A stretch of 9,943 bases of DNA. Origin: an uncultured Eubacteriales bacterium. Lineage in GTDB: Bacteria > Bacillota_I > Bacilli_A > RF39 > UBA660. Below the pieces are notes generated by a model. The model was not told the origin of the DNA. It saw only the letters and a list, made by a program, of their open reading frames with translations, and did no database searches. Positions within the stretch are counted from its first letter, which is position 1; every line of letters starts with the position of its first letter. This document shows, piece after piece, positions 1 through 5,908 of the stretch. The stretch spans positions 1 through 9,943 of the forward strand of contig ONXO01000099.1 of assembly GCA_900321795.1 (NCBI GenBank), read 5' to 3'. The translations under genes and the position numbers were made by a program.

Positions 1-725
1 AAGATGCTAAAAGAACACTTGCAGAAAGTAACCTAAGACTTGTTGTATCAATAGCTAAAAGATATGTTGGAAGAGGCTTATTGTTCCTAGATCTTATTCA
101 AGAAGGAAATATTGGCCTTATGAAAGCAGTCGATAAGTTTGATTTTGAAAAGGGATTTAAGTTTAGTACATATGCTACTTGGTGGATTAGACAAGCTATC
201 ACAAGAGCTTTGGCAGACCAGGCAAGAACTATACGTGTTCCTGTTCATATGGTTGAAACTATAAATAAAATGGCTAGAGTTGAAAGACAATTAGCACTTG
301 ATTTAAATAGAGAGCCTACTGATGAAGAACTTGCTAAAAAGATGAATTTATCTCTTGATAAGATAGTTGAAATAAGAAAGATAAGCCAAGATCCAGTAAG
401 TTTAGAGACTCCTATAGGAGAAGAAGATGATTCACATTTGGGTGATTTTCTTGCAGATGAAAGAACTATGTCTCCTGAAGAATATACTACTTATGAAATG
501 CTTAAAGAAGAACTTAAAGGTGTACTTGAAACTTTAACTAAAAGAGAAGAAGAAGTTTTGGAACTTAGATTTGGACTTTATGATGGAACTTGCCATACTC
601 TTGAAGAGGTAGGAAAAAGATTTGGTGTAACCAGAGAAAGAATTAGGCAAATAGAAGCTAAAGCACTAAGAAAGTTAAGACATCCATCTCGTGCTAAAAA
701 GCTTAAAGATTTTTTAATTGACTAG
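1..725 (+). CDS. rpoD: RNA polymerase primary sigma factor (RpoD/SigA), 5' end missing
   Basis: The reading frame is open from base 3 (first full codon) and gives the last 240 residues of the housekeeping sigma factor, which directs RNA polymerase to -10/-35 promoters. Region 2 is visible from NLRLVVSIAKRYVGRG through LIQEGNIGLMKAVDKFD and FSTYATWWIRQAITRAL, the core-binding and -10 melting segment. Region 3.0 follows (RVPVHMVETINK), keeping the His (246-248) and Glu (255-257) that in E. coli sigma-70 contact extended -10 promoters. Region 4.2 is the helix-turn-helix TLEEVGKRFGVTRERIRQIEA, ending in LRKLRHPSRAKKLKDFLID. Region 1 and the start codon lie outside the window. The stop overlaps the trmK start by 8 bases, so the two genes are probably co-transcribed. 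The identification is essentially certain; nothing in the visible part looks damaged. Confidence 0.98.
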   Translation, partial: DAKRTLAESNLRLVVSIAKRYVGRGLLFLDLIQEGNIGLMKAVDKFDFEKGFKFSTYATWWIRQAITRALADQARTIRVPVHMVETINKMARVERQLALDLNREPTDEELAKKMNLSLDKIVEIRKISQDPVSLETPIGEEDDSHLGDFLADERTMSPEEYTTYEMLKEELKGVLETLTKREEEVLELRFGLYDGTCHTLEEVGKRFGVTRERIRQIEAKALRKLRHPSRAKKLKDFLID

Positions 726-1326
726 ATTAGAAACTATTTCTAAATATATTACGGATAACGAAAAAGTGCTTGATGTTGGATGTGATCAAGCACTTTTATC
801 CAGACTCTTAGCTAAAAGAGGTATATATTCTATAGCTAGTGATTTAAGAAGTAATATAATTGAAAATGCTAAAAAAGGAACACCAAACGATTTAAAACCG
901 TTTATTGATTTTCGTATAGGAAATGGAATAACTTTACATGATGATGAAAATGATTACACTTTGGTATTAGCTGGCATGGGGACAAATACTATATTAAATA
1001 TACTTAAAGATACTAATAAGAGATTTAATAAAATTATAACAGTTTCAAATAACAAGAATGATATGTTAAGAAAAGAAATGCTTTCTTTAAACTATAAAAT
1101 CTGTTTAGAAGAAATAATTAAAGAAAAGGGTAAATATTATAATTTAATAGTGTTTATTCCTGGAAAATCAAACTATATTGAAGAAGAACTAATAGTTGGA
1201 GTGAATCATCAAAATAAAGATTTACTTAAAGAATATAATGAATACTTAATAGAAAAATATTCTAGAATAAAAGGAAATAAAGAATTAGTAAAGGTAGTAG
1301 AAATATTAAAAAAATATACTTACTAA
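718..1326 (+). CDS. trmK: tRNA (adenine(22)-N(1))-methyltransferase TrmK family, divergent
   Basis: This is a 202-residue class I SAM-dependent methyltransferase of the TrmK/YqfN type, which in Bacillus methylates A22 of tRNA. The SAM-binding motif is KVLDVGCDQALLSRLLAKRG, and a second family signature is LVLAGMGTNTILNIL; the C-terminal part matches the family pattern (LRKEMLSLNYKICLEEIIKEKGKYYNLIV). Position directly after rpoD is the usual Firmicutes location. The start is TTG at 718, the only possible one near the N-terminus because an in-frame TAA sits at 715-717. It overlaps the rpoD stop, suggesting translational coupling without a clear ribosome binding site. Several positions differ from the family pattern as I remember it (DHAYL reads DQALL, AGMGG reads AGMGT, QPN reads SNN). 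The nif3-like partner gene often found next is absent. Family membership is firm; retention of the exact activity is inferred. Confidence 0.85.
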   Translation: MTRLETISKYITDNEKVLDVGCDQALLSRLLAKRGIYSIASDLRSNIIENAKKGTPNDLKPFIDFRIGNGITLHDDENDYTLVLAGMGTNTILNILKDTNKRFNKIITVSNNKNDMLRKEMLSLNYKICLEEIIKEKGKYYNLIVFIPGKSNYIEEELIVGVNHQNKDLLKEYNEYLIEKYSRIKGNKELVKVVEILKKYTY

Positions 1327-1332
1327 TTTTTT

Positions 1333-1620
1333 TTATTGAAAAAATGTTAATCCATCTGTATCTATTTTTCCTCTTGTTTCACTAATTGCTTTCTTTTTAA
1401 ATAAGCTTACTGGTCTTTCAAAAGCTTTTATGTCTTTTATAACTTCATCTCTAGCTGCTTTTCTGACGGAAGAAACAGTATTCCAAGCACTTCTTACATT
1501 CTGTACTATAGGCATGCTTTGCTTATAAATTGGTATAGCCTTATTTACAAAGTTGGCAGCAGTTTTGCCACCACTTATAATTTTATCCAAACTAAATGAT
1601 TTAAATATACTACTAGCCAT
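1333..1620 (-). CDS. YqfQ-like small protein (VrrA/YqfQ family candidate)
   Basis: This 95-residue protein is predicted to be helical and rich in Lys and Ala. It has no signal peptide or convincing membrane span. The segment ANFVNKAIPIYKQSMPIVQNVRSAWNTVSSVRKA (residues 22-55) resembles the conserved part of Bacillus YqfQ, a protein of unknown function whose gene lies in the same sigA-trmK-nif3-ispH neighbourhood; both the sequence resemblance and the location come from memory. The start ATG is preceded by AGGTGAAAG on the minus strand at suitable spacing. The gene is convergent with trmK with only six bases between the stop codons and no strong terminator hairpin between them. An upstream AT-rich stretch could hold a promoter but no good -35/-10 pair is clear. 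It is a likely real gene with tentative family assignment. Confidence 0.6.
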   Translation of the reverse strand: MASSIFKSFSLDKIISGGKTAANFVNKAIPIYKQSMPIVQNVRSAWNTVSSVRKAARDEVIKDIKAFERPVSLFKKKAISETRGKIDTDGLTFFQ

Positions 1621-1693
1621 ATACTTTCACCTATAATATTATATTATTTTGGTATATTAAAGTTTACACGAAATCTAAAAATTATAAATTCTA

Positions 1694-1722
1694 TTGTAAA
1701 AGGAAAATTGATGTGCTAAAAT
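1694..1722 (+). promoter_or_regulatory. SigA-type promoter of the thrS T-box operon
   Basis: TTGTAA (1694-1699), a 17-base spacer and TAAAAT (1717-1722) precede the T-box leader. The -10 is extended by TGTGc (1712-1716), the Gram-positive -16 element. The predicted start of transcription near 1729 leaves only a few bases before Stem I of the leader. Confidence 0.7.
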
Positions 1723-1739
1723 AATAAATGTAAATTGAA

Positions 1740-1932
1740 GACAAAGGACAATATTGTTAGAATGTTTTTTGAAGAGAGTTAGCATTTGGTGGGAGCTAAT
1801 AAAGATATCTAATGATTACTACCTTTTGAAAGAGATAATAATCTACGGGTAACTGCGTTATAAGTTCAAAGTAAAAAATGGATGGTACCGTGTTAGATAA
1901 GCACTCCTGTGAAAAGGGAAGTGTTTTTATTT
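1740..1932 (+). promoter_or_regulatory. Threonine T-box leader (riboswitch) with terminator/antiterminator
   Basis: This RNA leader binds uncharged tRNA-Thr and, when it does, prevents termination so that thrS is transcribed. Stem I begins around CAAAGG (1744 onward), pairing with CCTTTTG (1822-1828), and includes the AGAGAG element and a TTAGC/GCTAA distal hairpin. The specifier is ACT (1818-1820), a Thr codon, followed by ACCTTTTGAA as in many T-boxes. The T-box proper is UGGUACC (1883-1889). It forms the 7-base antiterminator bulge between GGA (1880-1882)/UCC (1905-1907) and GUG (1890-1892)/CAC (1902-1904). The competing terminator pairs CACTCC (1902-1907) with GGAAGTG (1917-1923) and ends in a T-run (1924-1928 and 1930-1933). 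The U of UGGU predicts A as discriminator base of the cognate tRNA-Thr. Confidence 0.92.
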
Positions 1933-1949
1933 TAGGGAGGAGAGAAAAA

Positions 1950-2099
1950 ATGACAAAATTTGAATGCATGAAACCATTAAGAAATAAAAAAGAATTAAGC
2001 TGTAGAAGTACTGAATTATATAGATTAAAAAATCTATTGCTAACTATTAAAAGTATAAGACAAGAAAACTGTGTTTATACAAAAAGAAAGGATATTTAA
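1950..2099 (+). CDS. Unrecognised 49-residue small protein between T-box and thrS
   Basis: I do not recognise this protein. The reading frame begins at ATG 1950, just after the T-box terminator, with a very strong ribosome binding site (AGGGAGGAG, 1934-1942) at ideal spacing. The frame remains open further upstream, but that part is the T-box RNA itself. The peptide starts MTKFECMKPLRNKKELSC and ends YTKRKDI; it is basic, has three cysteines plus a short hydrophobic stretch (LYRLKNLLLTIKSI), and shows no known motif. Its four Thr codons are scattered, so it is not an attenuation leader peptide. The stop lies two bases before the thrS ATG, so translation of the two is probably coupled. It occupies the place where the TGS-domain coding sequence of thrS normally sits, but I see no TGS similarity. 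It could be a real small protein, a translation-initiation helper, or a remnant. Confidence 0.5.
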   Translation: MTKFECMKPLRNKKELSCRSTELYRLKNLLLTIKSIRQENCVYTKRKDI

Positions 2100-2101
2100 T
2101 T

Positions 2102-3868
2102 ATGGTAAATTTTAAAGAAGACAAAGATTTAAATGTACTTAATCACTCATGTGCTCATTTGATGGCACAAGCAGTTAAACACTTATATCCAGAAGCTAAG
2201 TTTTGGGTAGGCCCTGTAGTTGAGGAAGGATTCTATTACGATATTGATTTAGGGGATAAGGTTATTAAAGAAGAAGATATTCCTGTAATAGAAAAAGAAA
2301 TGAAGAAAATATCTAAAGATGGTAAAAGAATTGTAAGACAAGAAATTAGTAAGAATGAAGCTTTAGATATGTTTAAGGATGATCCTTATAAAGTAGATTT
2401 AATTTCTAGAATGGATGAAGATGAAACAATCATTTCTTGCTATTCACAGGGCGATTTTACTGATCTTTGTAGAGGTCCACATGTTGAAAGCGTTAAGGAA
2501 TGCAAATATTTTAAGTTAATAAAGTTCTCTGGTGCTTATTGGAAGGGTGATGCTAAAAACAAAATGCTTCAAAGAATCTATGGTGTATGTTTTAGAACTG
2601 AAGAAGAGTTAAATGCTCATTTAAAGGAATTATCTGAAGCAGCAGAAAGAGACCATAGAAAGATAGGAAAAAATCTTGAAATATTCATGAATCACGATTT
2701 AGTTGGTAAAGGAATGCCCCTTTGGCTACCTAACGGAGCTATAGTTAGAAAACAGCTTGAAAACTATATCTATGAAAAAGAACAAAAACTAGGTTATAAG
2801 CATGTATATACTCCATGTGTAGGAACAGTTAATTTATATAAAACAAGTGGACACTGGGATCACTATAAAGAAAATATGTTTCCAATGATGAAAGTAGATG
2901 AAGAAGAGTTTGTATTAAGACCAATGAACTGTCCTCATCATATGCTAGTATATGCTAATGATTTACATTCATATAGAGATTTACCAATTAGAATTGGCGA
3001 ATTTGCAACTGACTTTAGATATGAAGCTTCTGGTGCTGTTAAAGGGCTGGAAAGAGTAAGGTGCATGTGCCAAAACGATGCTCATCTATTTGTAACTCCT
3101 GAGCAAATTGGAGAAGAGTTTAAAAAAGTTGTTAAGTTAATACTTGATGTATATAGAGATTTTGGTATTAAAGATTATAGCTTTAGATTATCACTTAGAG
3201 ACAAAGAAGATAAAGAAAAATACTTTGATGATGATGAGATGTGGGATAGTGCAGAAGCTAAACTAAGAGAAGTGCTTAATGATTTGGGTGTGGAATACTA
3301 CGAAGCTAAAGGAGAAGCAGCCTTTTATGGACCTAAGCTTGATGTTGAAGTGAAACCTGCTGTAGGCCCTGAAGTAACTCTTTCTACTTGCCAGCTAGAT
3401 TTCTTACTTCCTAGAAGATTTGAACTCTCTTATATCGATAAAGATGGGTCTAAGCAAATACCAGTAGTACTTCATCGTGCTATATTTGGTACATTTGATA
3501 GATTTACAGCTTTTATCTTAGAAGAAACAAAAGGAGCTTTACCACTTTGGCTTTCACCAGTACAAGTTAATGTTGTACCAGTGAATAATCAATATCATTT
3601 AGAATATGCTGAAAAAATATTTAATAGATTAAAAGATGACAGTATAAGAGTAAATTTAGATGATAGAGAAGAGAAACTAGGGTATAAATTAAGAGAAAAT
3701 GTTTTAAAGAAAATACCATATATACTAATAATTGGTCAAAAAGAAGTAGACAATAATACTGTAAGTTATAGAAAATACGGAAGTGAAGAAACTATTACTG
3801 TAACGCTTGACGAGTTTACTGATTTAATAAAAAAAGAAATCGAAAGTAAGGAACTATTGAATAAATAG
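2102..3868 (+). CDS. thrS: Threonyl-tRNA synthetase lacking the TGS domain
   Basis: This class II synthetase charges tRNA-Thr with threonine in the cytoplasm. At 588 residues it is shorter than the usual ~640 because it begins directly at the editing domain. The editing zinc/active-site motifs are HSCAH (15-19) and CRGPH (123-127). The catalytic core has the zinc-binding Cys in MNCPHH (C277), His in NDAH (H328) and His in LHRAIFG (H458), with class II motif 2 around FRYEASGA and motif 3 at HRAIFGTFDRF. The anticodon-binding domain covers about 485-583. The start ATG 2102 follows AAGAAAGGA (2084-2092), weaker than the site of the small frame just upstream. The T-box leader should induce it when threonine is scarce. 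Motif 2 reads RCMCQNDAH where many bacterial enzymes have RGFTQDDAH, so this is a divergent subfamily. The function is secure. Confidence 0.96.
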   Translation: MVNFKEDKDLNVLNHSCAHLMAQAVKHLYPEAKFWVGPVVEEGFYYDIDLGDKVIKEEDIPVIEKEMKKISKDGKRIVRQEISKNEALDMFKDDPYKVDLISRMDEDETIISCYSQGDFTDLCRGPHVESVKECKYFKLIKFSGAYWKGDAKNKMLQRIYGVCFRTEEELNAHLKELSEAAERDHRKIGKNLEIFMNHDLVGKGMPLWLPNGAIVRKQLENYIYEKEQKLGYKHVYTPCVGTVNLYKTSGHWDHYKENMFPMMKVDEEEFVLRPMNCPHHMLVYANDLHSYRDLPIRIGEFATDFRYEASGAVKGLERVRCMCQNDAHLFVTPEQIGEEFKKVVKLILDVYRDFGIKDYSFRLSLRDKEDKEKYFDDDEMWDSAEAKLREVLNDLGVEYYEAKGEAAFYGPKLDVEVKPAVGPEVTLSTCQLDFLLPRRFELSYIDKDGSKQIPVVLHRAIFGTFDRFTAFILEETKGALPLWLSPVQVNVVPVNNQYHLEYAEKIFNRLKDDSIRVNLDDREEKLGYKLRENVLKKIPYILIIGQKEVDNNTVSYRKYGSEETITVTLDEFTDLIKKEIESKELLNK

Positions 3869-3877
3869 TTCTTTTTT
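3851..3877 (+). terminator. Rho-independent terminator of thrS, overlapping its stop codon
   Basis: GAACTATT (3851-3858) pairs perfectly with AATAGTTC (3864-3871) around a 5-base loop, followed by six T. The thrS stop codon TAG (3866-3868) lies in the 3' arm. Confidence 0.85.
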
Positions 3878-3904
3878 AATCCAAAATTAATTAGAAATTG
3901 AGGC

Positions 3905-3933
3905 TGGACAAAATGTGCATAAAATGGTATAAT
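3905..3933 (+). promoter_or_regulatory. Upstream promoter P1 of the 140-residue protein gene
   Basis: TGGACA (3905-3910), 17-base spacer and TATAAT (3928-3933), with a TGn extended -10 (ATGg). It resembles P2 72 bases downstream beyond the hexamers, sharing ACAAAATGT at the same position. Confidence 0.65.
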
Positions 3934-3976
3934 CTTACTACAACTGATAAAAGAGTAATAAATAAAGTACAAAGTA

Positions 3977-4005
3977 TTGACAAAATGTACCATATATGCT
4001 ATAAT
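3977..4005 (+). promoter_or_regulatory. Consensus promoter P2 of the 140-residue protein gene
   Basis: Perfect TTGACA (3977-3982), 17-base spacer and perfect TATAAT (4000-4005) with the TATGc extended -10 element. This is the strongest promoter in the window. Predicted transcription starts near 4012, only about 20 bases before the ATG at 4032. Confidence 0.9.
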
Positions 4006-4031
4006 TATATCAGTAATGGGGGTTAGATAAA

Positions 4032-4454
4032 ATGAAAGGTAGATATTTATTAGATTATTTAGATGAAAATAATTTTAAGAAATTAGAAAGAAGTTTAAAG
4101 AAATATAATATGATGGCTTATAAAAGACTTATGTTTGACTTTTATCCATCATTAAGAAAAGGCGATTTTTTAGGAGAATTAATATCAATTAATAAGCATG
4201 ATAAAACCGAAACTTATGAATTGCAACTTCCAACAGATAACTTATTTGTTAAAGTTTATGGTAAAGTTAAACTACAATATACAGTTTATAAAGAACAAAA
4301 TGTTGTAATGTTAACTGGTCTTGAACCTAAAGATATTTTAATGGATGGTCACAAATCTGAGTTAACTGCTTATAAAGGAATAATGATTTCTAAAGCAAAT
4401 GCTCAAAAAGAAATGTTTAAAATAGATTTACTTAGTCGTTTAGAAGAAAAGTAA
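4032..4454 (+). CDS. Unrecognised 140-residue cytoplasmic protein
   Basis: I do not recognise this protein. It begins MKGRYLLDYLDENNFKKLERSL and is a soluble, mixed alpha/beta-looking sequence with no signal peptide, membrane segment or nucleotide-binding motif. A helical, Lys-rich N-terminal part (1-45) is followed by a more beta-like section with alternating charged and hydrophobic residues (ELQLPTDNLFVKVYGKVKLQYTVYK, about 64-88), then VVMLTGLEPKDILMDGHKSELTAYKGI and a helical tail ending LLSRLEEK. The start is ATG 4032 after a GGGGG ribosome binding site (4018-4022). It is a single-gene unit with two promoters, one of perfect consensus, and a terminator at its stop, so it is probably highly expressed. 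No neighbour suggests a function. Confidence 0.85.
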   Translation: MKGRYLLDYLDENNFKKLERSLKKYNMMAYKRLMFDFYPSLRKGDFLGELISINKHDKTETYELQLPTDNLFVKVYGKVKLQYTVYKEQNVVMLTGLEPKDILMDGHKSELTAYKGIMISKANAQKEMFKIDLLSRLEEK

Positions 4455-4466
4455 ATCTTTTCTTTT
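4443..4466 (+). terminator. AT-rich terminator overlapping the end of the 140-residue gene
   Basis: AAGAAAAG (4444-4451) pairs with CTTTTCTT (4457-4464) around TAAAT, which contains the stop codon TAA. A T-rich tail follows. The stem is low in GC, so strength is uncertain. Confidence 0.55.
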
Positions 4467-4615
4467 GCTTTAATGAATATTCTTTGTTATATTTAATATC
4501 TCAATAATAAATAGGCAAGCAGGCTTTTAATAGGCAATAAAAGAGATTGAAAAGTAACATTTTAATTTATTTAAACAATTCAGGAAGACAGTTTACATTT
4601 TTTTAAATAAAACAC
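4467..4615. other. Intergenic gap before the tRNA operon
   Basis: I find no plausible gene, RNA fold or repeat here. The DNA is very AT-rich, with stop codons in every frame. Confidence 0.5.
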
Positions 4616-4644
4616 TTGCATTTTTCATTCATTTGTTGTAATAT
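4616..4644 (+). promoter_or_regulatory. Promoter of the tRNA-Ile2/tRNA-Leu operon
   Basis: TTGCAT (4616-4621), 17-base spacer and TAATAT (4639-4644) lie just upstream of the first tRNA, whose 5' end is at 4658. Unlike most promoters in this window it has no TGn extension of the -10. Confidence 0.75.
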
Positions 4645-4657
4645 TATATTTGTCGTT

Positions 4658-4734
4658 GGACCCTTAGCTCAGTTGGTTAGAGCATCCGGCTCATAACCGG
4701 GCGGTCGCAGGTTCGAGTCCTGCAGGGTCCACCA
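4658..4734 (+). tRNA. tRNA with CAU anticodon, probably tRNA-Ile2 (lysidine-modified)
   Basis: This is a complete 77-base cloverleaf with encoded CCA. The acceptor stem GGACCCU pairs with AGGGUCC, the anticodon stem is UCCGG/CCGGG, the loop is CUCAUAA with anticodon CAU (4692-4694), and the T-arm is GCAGG-UUCGAGU-CCUGC. The G1-C72 pair excludes the initiator tRNA. C4-G69 and C5-G68, together with A37, A38 and discriminator A73, match features known to mark E. coli tRNA-Ile2 for the lysidine synthetase TilS, and the overall sequence resembles known Ile2 tRNAs. It would then read AUA after C34 is converted to lysidine. Elongator tRNA-Met is the alternative, and automatic tools often label this type Met. 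Confidence 0.9.
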
Positions 4735-4736
4735 CT

Positions 4737-4821
4737 GCACGTGTGGCGGAATTGGCAGACGCACTAGACTTAGGATCTAGCGGAGCAATCCATGGGGGTT
4801 CAAGTCCCTTCACGTGCACCA
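4737..4821 (+). tRNA. tRNA-Leu (anticodon UAG)
   Basis: This is an 85-base class II tRNA with long variable arm and encoded CCA. The acceptor stem GCACGUG pairs with CACGUGC, the anticodon stem is CUAGA/UCUAG, the loop is CUUAGGA with anticodon UAG (4771-4773), and discriminator is A. It reads CUN leucine codons. Only two bases separate it from the preceding tRNA, so the two are processed from one transcript. Confidence 0.97.
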
Positions 4822-4832
4822 GATTGATAATT

Positions 4833-4860
4833 AACTAACTTTAAATAGTTAGTTTTTATT
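4833..4860 (+). terminator. Terminator of the tRNA operon
   Basis: AACTAACT (4833-4840) pairs with AGTTAGTT (4847-4854) around a 6-base loop, followed by TTTTTATTTT-like sequence. Confidence 0.8.
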
Positions 4861-4928
4861 TTACAATGAATGATTAATTATTATGTTTATTAAAGAAGTG
4901 TGTTTAAAAGGTTTTATAAAGCTTTCTC

Positions 4929-4956
4929 TTGACATTTTATTATTTTGTGGTAAAAT
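4929..4956 (+). promoter_or_regulatory. Promoter of the Fic-domain gene
   Basis: TTGACA (4929-4934), 16-base spacer and TAAAAT (4951-4956) with the TGTGg extended -10. It supports translation from ATG 4982 rather than from the upstream in-frame ATG 4883, which lies before the promoter. Confidence 0.8.
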
Positions 4957-4981
4957 AAAGTACAAATTAAGGGGGATAAAA

Positions 4982-5908
4982 ATGTACAATAATGAATATG
5001 GAATGGTGAATGATGCTTTAGTTGAATATTTTCCTTTAGATGAATTTGTAAATAGGATTAAACTACTTCCGCATGTTTTAGAACATTTAGATGATACAAA
5101 TAACTCATTTAAAGATTATATTAATAAAATAAGTGCATTTGATGAAAAATATATTATTGACTATTGGGTTTACTTACTATATGAAGAACTAAGATATAAC
5201 CAGCAAATTGAACATCCGGTGGATTATTCTCAAATAGATTTACAAAATGATGAAGTTTTCTTTGATACATTAAACATATCTAACAAACGAATACATGAAT
5301 TACATAACTTTGCTGTTAAAGATGAATATGAACCAACATTTGAATATAGAACAAATGAAGTTAAGGTTAGTAGAGACATAAATGGAGAAGAAGAGATAAT
5401 TTATAGAGGTGCGCAGGCTAAGGATGTAGAAAAGTTTATGAATGACTTTATTAAAATATATAAAAGAAATGATGTATCTCTACTAATGTCAAATCCATTT
5501 CTTAAAAGTGCTTTAATCCATTTGCTATTTGTTAGAATACATCCGTATTCTGATGGAAACGGAAGAACAGCTAGATTACTTCATAATTCTAAGTTTACAG
5601 CTAGTATAAATACTATATATGGAACAAAACTAAGAATAAGCCCACTTAACTTATCTGGGAGCATATTGCTTAATAAGATTTCATATATAAAAGCTATAGA
5701 TAATATTTACTTTGATGTTAAACATGACACTAATGAAGCTATAAATAAATGGTTTGATTTCATCTTAAATATGGCTGATGAACAGATATATTATTCTATG
5801 GCTAAACTTGAAAATGTTGATTCTTCATTTTTGAAGCAAACTGAAGAAGATGAACATGTTATTGACATGAATAGAAGAATGAAAGTTAAAACATTAAAAA
5901 ACAGATAA
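4982..5908 (+). CDS. Fic-domain protein, probable protein AMP-transferase
   Basis: Fic proteins usually transfer AMP from ATP to Ser, Thr or Tyr hydroxyls of target proteins. This 308-residue protein has the catalytic motif HPYSDGNGRTAR (187-198) with the essential His187 and the phosphate-binding DGNGR loop. Upstream, RTNEVKVSRDINGEEEIIYRG (123-143) aligns with the target-docking flap region, though without the proline-rich turn seen in many members. The N-terminal helical part contains NQQIEH (72-78 region, Glu77), which sits where class II Fic proteins carry the inhibitory (S/T)xxxE(G/N) helix; the Glu is kept but Ser is Asn and the last residue is His. The start is ATG 4982, after GGGGG (4971-4975) and its own promoter. 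There is no signal peptide, so it acts in the cytoplasm. The target is unknown. It is a single-gene unit with no separate antitoxin alongside on the same strand. Confidence 0.9.
   Translation: MYNNEYGMVNDALVEYFPLDEFVNRIKLLPHVLEHLDDTNNSFKDYINKISAFDEKYIIDYWVYLLYEELRYNQQIEHPVDYSQIDLQNDEVFFDTLNISNKRIHELHNFAVKDEYEPTFEYRTNEVKVSRDINGEEEIIYRGAQAKDVEKFMNDFIKIYKRNDVSLLMSNPFLKSALIHLLFVRIHPYSDGNGRTARLLHNSKFTASINTIYGTKLRISPLNLSGSILLNKISYIKAIDNIYFDVKHDTNEAINKWFDFILNMADEQIYYSMAKLENVDSSFLKQTEEDEHVIDMNRRMKVKTLKNR

Noticed and set aside
87..290. Minus-strand open frame inside rpoD
   Set aside because: It is the antisense shadow of a strongly conserved sigma factor region, with no ribosome binding site and no protein likeness.
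1300..1345. Possible terminator between trmK and the YqfQ-like gene
   Set aside because: Only A-runs facing T-runs are present; no stem with GC pairs can be drawn.
1878..1949. N-terminal extension of the 49-codon frame back to ATG 1878
   Set aside because: This stretch is the T-box antiterminator and terminator RNA; the strong ribosome binding site at 1934-1942 points to ATG 1950.
3766..3993. Minus-strand open frame across the thrS end and the two promoters
   Set aside because: It overlaps the thrS C-terminus, its terminator and both tandem promoters on the other strand, and has no ribosome binding site.
4883..4981. Upstream start for the Fic protein
   Set aside because: A good promoter lies at 4929-4956, downstream of that ATG, and the GGGGG site precedes ATG 4982.
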